Below are positions 56,071 through 64,000 of a stretch of 64,000 nucleotides of DNA, piece by piece. The notes under the pieces are model-generated. The model ran no database searches, was not told the DNA's origin, and worked only from the letters and a program-made list of their open reading frames with translations. The stretch is from Ascaris suum (lineage: Eukaryota > Nematoda > Chromadorea > Rhabditida > Ascarididae). How positions within the stretch are numbered: the first letter of the stretch is position 1; every line of letters begins with the position of its first letter. The stretch spans positions 7,812,065-7,876,064 of the forward strand of contig CM024171.1 of assembly GCA_013433145.1 (NCBI GenBank). The letters are read 5' to 3'. A program made the translations under genes and the position numbers.

Positions 56071-57978
56071 AACCTTCAAAGTCTTCCTCAACTGTGTCAA
56101 TATCACATATTTTTGGGTTGCATACAATAAACGCTCGAATATTCGAACTTTAGAAATACTAAAGTACTCAGTTCAACGGCAATAACTTGAAAAATAAGAG
56201 ACCATACTCTGAGCGGTAAACAAACAAATTATTTATGCAGAAGTTCGCTAAAATGTGTCGTTAAGCTAAAGCCGAATAGCAATGATGAAGCACTTCAAAG
56301 TGCATCATTGAGAGCGTACTAAAAAGCTATTGCAATTCTCTTCTCTTACCTTTACGAGAACACATCCAACTGTGCAACTGGTGCAATAAAGCTGGAGCAT
56401 TTTTGCTTTGCCTTCCGAGAAAATTGCATTTTAGGGCACTACTGATAAAAAAAGTCTTTGGTCCTCTACAATTTCTTTTTCAAGTAGGAAAATACTTTCC
56501 CCTTCACGTAGCTAGAGGAGTTTGAATGATACTCTTTTTTTCTAATCATACCTCTACAGATGTCAAGTTTTCTGTTATATCTCCCGCACACAGCAATCTT
56601 TCATATAAACAGCTGCCCTTCATTTGTTCCATCACCACGTTGCCGTGTCACCCGTACTTAAATCATTAACCAATGGCCGACCATCGTCTATTAAGTGCCA
56701 TATTTGCAAGTTTGCACTGCACTACTGAGATCTCCTCCTCGCCACTCAGATTTCGAATTTTCTTGGAAGAATTTTCGGGAAGTTACAAACACCCCTCCAG
56801 TTGTCAGAAGGAATCATCTGAATTTCAGTTAACTTCTTCCAAGCGATTACATTTATCAGTGCCAATGTGTAGCACTTAAATCAACTACCTAACCTCGGAA
56901 TGAGGTTCACGAAGTTTACGAGCGAGCGATGAAGTTTTTTTTCACCCGCCAGATTTCACTTGCTTTGAACTGCCTTCAGAAAAACTCGAAAATATTCTTG
57001 CTTTTTTTCGCTTATAATATCTCATTTGCGAATTGCTTATTGCAAGTTTTAAAATCTTTTTACGAAGTGTCCATCGCTGCAATGTCCTCGAAATGTCCTA
57101 TATGACCGGCTCGACATCAAAAACAGATGTCCGTGAGAGAGATTAAATCAAAATGATTTAGAAATCATCGAGACATTTTTAAGCTGGATAGAGTATTAGC
57201 TGTAAATTCATCTATACATCCTCTAACAACAGTAGCAAATATTTAATGAGAATTGAGTAGATGGGGTTTTCTTAGATGAAGAAATGAATGAAAGGAAGGA
57301 AGGCGGCATGAATGAGGGAAATCATCGGTGAGTTAAATGAAAGTAGCGAAAGAAAGAAGAGGCGATGTCATTCACGCACGTGTCTTTCATGAATGGACTG
57401 CAAATAAGCTACTACAATCAAAAACATATTTGTATGACGAGGCAAGAAGCCAAGCTGTGAACGCAACTCTCAATACTACTTACTTATTTTATAACTTCCC
57501 AATCCTAGGTTTACTTTATAGCATACAACTATGCAGGTTATTTCACAGCGCATGCAATTATGTTACGCGTATGTGCTCAAACCTTTAAACTTCGTGCAGC
57601 TCATTTCGAACCTTTATCTATATGCCGTTTTACTACAGTAAACTTCTCACCTAAATAAGGAACTTTTTCACCTTATACAACACTTTTTACAAAAATCAAC
57701 CGGAAGCATTTAAAAGACGAGACGACCTGAATCAGGGAAAATGAATGAAATGGACGGAAGTGAATGTCGAGTAAAATGCAACATCTATTTAAGCAAAATG
57801 AAACAGAGCAAACGACATGTCGCGAGTTGTTCGAAAATGTTCTGCCAATAAGCATTGCACAGAACACTACGCAAGACACTCCGATTATTTGCTTTGGCAT
57901 GGTGCCTTAAGCACATTACATAAACAGCTTATTTGGAGATAATGAGTTGCTGTCACGATCGAATGAACAGATTCTTAA

Positions 57979-57982
<4 letters not shown>

Positions 57983-58062
<80 letters not shown>
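57983..58062. repeat. (TA)n microsatellite, about 80 bp
   Basis: A pure TA array in the region upstream of gene 1. Confidence 0.98.
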
Positions 58063-58064
<2 letters not shown>

Positions 58065-60585
58065 ACTTTGTACATTTTTAGTAATACAGTACATAAATGG
58101 TTGCTCCTTCTCCCTACTTGCTGTCCTCCTTACCATCCCCGACTGCATCATATTCTCCTCTGCCCAACTGCACAATACTTTGTAGAATCTTGCTGCGATT
58201 GTTAAATAAATGAAACAAAAATAATCAAAAATAGCTCTTTTTCCTATTGCCATCCACTTGCACAGAAATCTCTGAGAAAGCGTTAAATTATTGCTGATGG
58301 ATGCTGTGCTGCCACTATAAGCAACAGCTGCATTTTGTACAGGTAGAAGTCTACATTCAATAGACAACTGTACACTTTGAAGATGGAGATGTAATATTGG
58401 CATAAAGACATAAGGAAATGTATCAACAACATCCCAAAAATATACTTTCACCGGCAAGAAATTAAACGAATCAGAAGGGCGCATCATCAAGTCCATACGG
58501 CACACAATATGCTTCATCAACACTGACGATCCATCGTGAAAGTGCAGGATTTTATTTGAAACGAAGCGTCAAAGCGGCCAGCAGTCAGATGAGAGGCATC
58601 AGAACCCACCACTCTCTTGAGAATCTTGAATCGTCATTAGCCACACTTCAATATACTTTAAATTCAAAATGATATCACTGAAAAAATGACGAAATAAGGA
58701 AAGAAATTCATCCAATAAATGCCGCATACTTGCAGCAGATATGCAATAAGCACTAATCAAAGAGTTCTCCATACAAATATCGCAAAATCATCGCTAGCGC
58801 TATCATGAAGAATTTCATAAAAATGCACCAATAAATGAAATAAACCGCGTGAGATATCATTTATGGATCAAGTCAAAATTTTTTTAAACATACGAAACCA
58901 ACGACGAGAAAAAGTGACTGCTTGCAAAAATTCATTGCCCATTGAATATATTCAAAGAAATATGAGTGAAGTTGTCTAAATGAGCTCTCTCTGAAAACAG
59001 CTGAAATAAACTCATTGCTAACAATTTTCCAACAGAAAGGAAAGAAACTTAATGAGATCGTTGCGTGACCTACTGAAATTAAATGAAATTGCCCAAAGAA
59101 ATGATTTAAATTTAATGCCTAGAAAATTAAAATACTCACCAATGCAATCGATAATAAATCATACTTGAATGAAATCGTTCATAGAACTATTTACTGCAAT
59201 TAAGCGACCAGAGACCGGAGAAATGCAAGTGTCGCCAAGAAGCAAATAATCGCCAGAAACGATGCAAGCGAGCATCGAACTGCCACAAGCGCGTGACGTC
59301 ATCATGTTCATTAAGCATTAATTGAATCAGCTCACCAACTTCTAATTTCGGGTCGTTTATGCGGCCAATAACCCCCACCAAACCCGTTGCATATTATCAA
59401 TGAGCACATTCTATAGCAGCGTTATTGCATTTGCTAACGCATTACACACTATCTGGCCCCTTAATCGTTCCAGTCATATATTATGTGGCTCCAAGTGGTG
59501 ATTCTCGATTCTCGAATAGGGGTCCACTGGTGATCTCTTATTTTGAATCCCATAAAACAGGCACCCAACTAATTTTCTATTACTGCTGATCCCAGTAATA
59601 CCGAGCTGAGAAATTTATTTAAATGAAACCCACAAGTTTAACTAGCACCTCGGGAGATGACGATAAATCCACATTCCAATGGATATAGAAATCAGATAGA
59701 CTGAAATAATGAAGCAAAAAATGGAGAGAAGAGAGAAATAGTTCCACGAATCTAGTGAGAAATACGAAAATTCAACAAAAATGTTTTATAGCATGACGAT
59801 GGAATAAATTCTGCTTTCTATTACAAAAATAAGTGATATAAGAAGAAACTCTTCAAATGCCTTGCCACACTGCATATTTGAAATGCTCTATGCAAAGAAA
59901 AGAAAGCAGTTGAATAGTTGTTGCCAAACTTACTGCATTACCGAATGCGAAATATTCGCACAGCAAAATGGCACATAACTGTGAGTGCATAATGGCACCA
60001 ATAATTTAAATGTAAGCAATCGTTCGAAAACTTTTTGCAAATTTGACGATTCATAACGCCAAACAAATCATAACGATATTCGTCAATATTGATGCAATAA
60101 GCAGGTAAGTGAAAACTGTATTCGTAAACATCAACATATTAAGCTCTTCTTTTTAAAAACTCTCCTAAGCACGCTATGATTGTACACCGCTCATAATTTG
60201 ACTTATCAGTCTGAGATGGCACAACACTGCTGTATTCGCATTGAACTCGGACAAAGTTTATGAGCAACATCACTTATGATGAACGATAACATGATAACAC
60301 ACCTTCCCTCATCTAACTTTACGAAAAAACTTTGCAGGACGGAACTTGGGGGATACCATTAATTTTAAGAACACGCTGTCGATCATGAATTTTTGCCTAA
60401 AATTAGCGTTAAGAATAAGGTTCACATTACCAAAAACTTCATTAACGATAACGCTATTCAGCGAAGATAAATGAATCGAAAATTTTGTGTTGTCAGATTG
60501 TCACTCCTCCGCATTTCTTCGAAAAATGCAATATTTGTGCGCAAGCACAAAATTTTTAATCATTTCGAGTGTTTCTTAAGGGTTG

Positions 60586-60759
60586 CTAATCTCTTTCCCT
60601 CCTTTCCTCTCCCATAAGACGGCTAGAAGATAAGGAAGTAGGCGATTTCGCAGTTCCAATATTGGCGGTTGCACTGATTCCCTCTCCTCTTCCCCTCGGT
60701 TTGCTAGGTGAGAAGAAGATAGCTTCACCCATTTGTGGAATCAAAACGCCCTGTGCAGA
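60586..60759 (-). CDS. Candidate upstream exon of gene 1
   Basis: A very good acceptor (TTTCTTGCTGTGCTGCAG) opens 57 codons starting SAQGVLIPQMGEAIFFSPSK, then PRGRGEGISATANIGTAKSP, to a TAG at 60586. No phase-0 donor to the 54.3-kb exon is visible. The RGRG-G pattern after a hydrophobic patch recalls gene 2's 19.8/18.1-kb junction. It could be a terminal exon of another gene. A competing open frame exists on the plus strand (60735-60935). Confidence 0.3.
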   Translation of the reverse strand, partial: SAQGVLIPQMGEAIFFSPSKPRGRGEGISATANIGTAKSPTSLSSSRLMGEERRERD

Positions 60760-61322
60760 CTGCAGCACAGCAAGAAAAGATGCTTTCACAACGAAACGAA
60801 CAAAGAATAGATCTTACTGGTTTATCATTAGTGGACTCATTCAACTATGCAATAAGAAATTCACTGAAAGGGTCAATTACGGATGTCTATTTAAAGAACC
60901 TTGAAGAACCACTGAACAGAACGTACGATGTTTGACTCACGAGATGTGATATGTGAAGTAATATTGATAGGTACGAGGTGCCAGCGAAAAGTTTGCGTTC
61001 CGCTGCATTCAGGCATAACTACTTTGCAATCGAAGAGGATCGTCAAAACAACGACTGTCAATAAAAATTAAGGCGAATATTTTGTTAACAACCGATAAAT
61101 CACTTCCTATGAAGTAGACGAATAAATTCATAGCAAGTGACGTTTCATAGGTAACCCTCTATAGAGAGATGTACAACGCGATTTCGAAAATTGGTTAGTC
61201 TCGTCATTGATCGAATCGATAAAACACACTAACTGCATTGGTGTGAAAATTGAGCGGTGACGAGTTGACTTCAACCCGTTTGAATTGGATGGAATTTTCT
61301 TACTTATGGATGAAAGCCGTTC

Positions 61323-62370
61323 ATGGAGAAAATTAAAAAACAGGACAGAGATAAGAAGACCTATGATTCTCCTCCTTTAACACGTTGCTTAGAGGTAAGT
61401 ATTGGTACTAGAAACTGCGTTCACATGTATAAAAATACAAATGTTCAATTAGCATATCACAATATGCAAATATGCCGCACTATACTTAATCATATTTTGT
61501 GCTCAATCTCATATTATTTTTCATAAGAAACAAAAAGACTGCAAATGAGTACGATGAATATAATGACTGTTACTAAGAATTTCGGATGACTAATCACTAG
61601 ACTGAAAGCAGTTTGACTGCTTTAAAGACGAAAGTAGATTAGACGTCGACCTGAGATTAAAAAAATACTCGTCGGCGAAGAGTGGCAATGATAACAATGC
61701 GATGACGAACACTATCAATCCTATCGAATTATTTCGTAATTGTTTTATCGTTCAAATAATGCCTTTTTTGCATTCATAAAATATCTGCAATCAACTCCTA
61801 CACAACGCCCCAATAAACGTCAACACCCCAATACAGGCTATACGAGCGGATTAATTTTTTGACGCTCCACTTCCAATACGACAAAAATAGACTCAAATGA
61901 AACCGTTAAGTAGTACGACATAAAGATAAGGGCAACTGCTTTAACAGAAAATGCCAAAATTACGCTCATGTAAACTATGCAATCTGTAAAGCAAGGTGAT
62001 ATCTCTGATATACGCATATCGAACATGATATAATAAGTCGTGGTTTTAGTGGTGCGCACTTGCTCGTTCAGGTGATTCACTGAAGCTTTTTAACGACATA
62101 TCTCCATACGCTTTTTAAACGCAATATAGTGTGATAAAAAAGGGAAAAACTCTGCAGAAAGCGTCTACCAGCGAGAATGTGAGCACAGTCAATCGGAAGC
62201 GTCTTCGCTTTCGCTGCCCTATTGTGTGCAATATCGCCGATTTTCATACTCAGCGAAATGGCAACAATTATTTGTTGCGATCGAAGTGGAAACTTACACC
62301 GCGTACTGAAGCTTTTGAACCGACTGACAAGAATGGTTTCAGAATTGTGAAAGCCGTATCCCTTTAGACA
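61323..62370 (+). CDS. Candidate two-exon plus-strand gene
   Basis: Exon 1 (61323-61394) reads MEKIKKQDRDKKTYDSPPLT and ends TTAGAG before a perfect GTAAGT. An acceptor (CTCTGCAG, with a poor tract) at 62157 restores phase 0; exon 2 reads KASTSENVSTVNRKRLRFRC, then NNYLLRSKWKLTPRTEAFEP, to TAG at 62368. The product would be about 95 residues, basic, of no family I know. Confidence 0.33.
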
Positions 62371-62849
62371 AAATGCCGTCGAGTTGGATCATAATTTTTC
62401 AAGTAGAGTGATTTAATAGGAAACAGAGGAAGGACGAGGGACTTGAGGTGAAAGCCGCTGCCACAGTCAAATAGCAAAATCCAGCGATCCTTCCTTAAAT
62501 CGCGGACGGCTTATTCGCTTTCTTATTCTATCGACTCCATAGAGTATGCGCTTCGAGATAAAATCGTACAGAAAAGAATTTTTTTTATTTTTGTTTCATT
62601 TCAAAACGCGATATGCAGATATGTAGAAGAAAAATGTAAATTAAAAGTGTTGATGATGCTATAAGAGTACAAAAGGTGCCATGATCCGATCGCTCCTACC
62701 ATTTACCACTCCCGGACAGATCTAGCCCTGGTGTTTTTACGATTTTGCCTCATAACAAATTTGCATATAACTCAGCAACTAATATACAATACACAGCAAC
62801 GCCTTTCAAGAAAGACATTGCGGCACCGTAAGAATCCGTACATCCAACT

Positions 62850-62869
62850 CCCCCCCCCCCCCCCCCCCC
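62850..62869. repeat. C20 homopolymer
   Basis: The longest C run in the window. A proline run in one frame makes an artefactual ORF across it. Confidence 0.95.
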
Positions 62870-62892
62870 AACTATGCTGGAAGTTTTGTCCT

Positions 62893-63102
62893 ATGAAAGC
62901 GTCTCTTTTCAACAAGCTCATAACAAATCTCAACTCAGCTTTAGCAAATTTCTCTCCTCGTTATCTCATCGTTAAAATCGCATCAAATAGTTGGGAACAA
63001 TCGTGGCAAAGAATAAAACTTTCTGACATCGAAGTAACGGTGAAAACGCATTTTATGAAATTACCGAAAAAGTACTCAATTCGAATGCGATGGAAAAAAG
63101 TA
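62893..63102 (+). other. Coding-like frame with a donor
   Basis: An ATG at 62893 opens MKASLFNKLITNLNSALANF and runs 70 codons to a GTATGT donor at 63103; without splicing it goes on to a stop near 63141. It follows a C20 homopolymer. Codon use is unremarkable and no family is recognised, so chance is quite possible. Confidence 0.2.
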
Positions 63103-64000
63103 TGTGAGAAATGCACCGTTCTGTTTGTTCTCCCTATCTGAAATAAATGTCTTTGAATGAGAATGAAATAGGAAACGAAATATCAAAAATCACAGAGAAT
63201 ATGTTTGAAAAAAAGGCGAAGAAGATGTTCGAAAATAGGCTGAGTTTGCGAAGATGACGCTAGAAATTAGAACGATGTTGCTGCGACACAACAAAGCACA
63301 TAATTCAAAAGTCCCCATGCAAAGTGCGCTGCAGATAACATAGAAAAGGAAGCATTGTGATAGATATCTTTACAATATCGGTATGTTGCTGAACATAGAT
63401 CAGCGTCATCTCTAGAGAGTCGCGGATTCGTGGAATATATTAGAAGTATTGGTCGGAATTCGGGTTCTCCCAATTCAGCCGATCCCTATAGAAAATAGAA
63501 AAATTGGTGGATGGGTGCAGCACACTGCGACGCTAAAATGTCTTTGGTGTGCTAAAGAAAGCAATCAAATAAAACATCACCCTTTTTTCGCACTGAGTAA
63601 CATTTCGCTATTCTATTCAACCATATTTCTATTGTCAGTTTTCAATTTTTCAATAGAGACATCTATGATAGGTCTCACAATGGCGCCATTCTCTTTCCAT
63701 TTTCGACGTTTAAACTCAGCAATCGCTTCCATTTTTCATCCGAATTTGCTGCTAGATCGGAAAACCAAATTTCAAATACATGCGACAGGTTGGACTGATT
63801 TCATAGTATGAGGGAAAATATCCTCCGCATTCAATATTCAGCACATTATTTCAACAATGTGGAAGAGATTTTGAGAAAAAACAAATGAAAATGGAAAAAA
63901 AAATAAAGAGAGCTTCAGGTGAAATGATAGCTAGCTCTTAACGAATAACGAGAAGCTTTGTGCTTCCCACAAGCAGCGGGTACATTTGCAAAGTGGCTTA

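Larger units (their letters stand above)
54384..60585. other. Upstream region of gene 1, no secure exon
   Basis: Contains the purine tract, a (TA)n array and a 137-codon AT-rich frame at 55413-55826 without splice support. The gene 1 promoter and 5' exon should lie here or further right, but no core promoter can be called from sequence alone. Confidence 0.4.

Overview
This is eukaryotic, AT-rich, gene-poor DNA. It looks like a parasitic nematode of the strongylid/hookworm type. The grounds are many short exons separated by introns of 50 bp to 11 kb, acceptors of the TTTCAG/TTGCAG type, GTRAGT-like donors, long (TA)n arrays, G/C homopolymers and a decayed CR1-like LINE. No bacterial, plasmid or viral gene organisation is present. 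Every gene model here was built by hand from open frames, splice signals and intron phase; nothing was tested by search or RNA.

Almost all convincing coding sequence is on the minus strand and forms two tandem, partly paralogous microtubule-type genes. Gene 1 (about 54.4 to 22.3 kb, 5' end open) has 16 phase-compatible exons that sum to 2,088 nt including a stop. It encodes an acidic N-terminal cassette, then a long basic, proline/serine/threonine-rich disordered stretch, then a coiled coil resembling the C-terminus of the MTUS/ATIP microtubule-associated family. Gene 2 (about 19.9 kb to beyond the left edge) has 13 phase-compatible exons from an ATG placed 5 nt after a splice acceptor. It carries two further copies of the acidic cassette and then a CAP-Gly domain split over two exons (6379-6550 and 4830-4885), followed by a basic low-complexity tail.

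The link between the two genes is a two-exon cassette: a 91-nt exon with a conserved [10 protein letters not shown] core and a 275-nt acidic exon. It occurs at 47.3-46.4 kb (gene 1), 11.8-10.4 kb (gene 2, diverged) and 8.2-7.1 kb (gene 2). The first and last copies keep identical exon lengths and phases. This cassette is not a domain I recognise, and it is the best candidate here for something undescribed.

The introns hold other material. A degenerate non-LTR retrotransposon lies at 49.66-51.52 kb on the minus strand. Plus-strand candidate nested genes sit in the 11-kb intron between 34.4 and 45.3 kb: a signal-peptide gene at 35.53-35.92 kb, a downstream exon at 36.56-36.80 kb and a tiny two-exon gene at 41.51-41.68 kb. 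A possible zinc-knuckle exon lies at 49.1-49.2 kb. The right end (54.4-64 kb) has a candidate upstream exon and a possible two-exon plus-strand gene at 61.3-62.4 kb. The remainder is non-coding as far as I can see.
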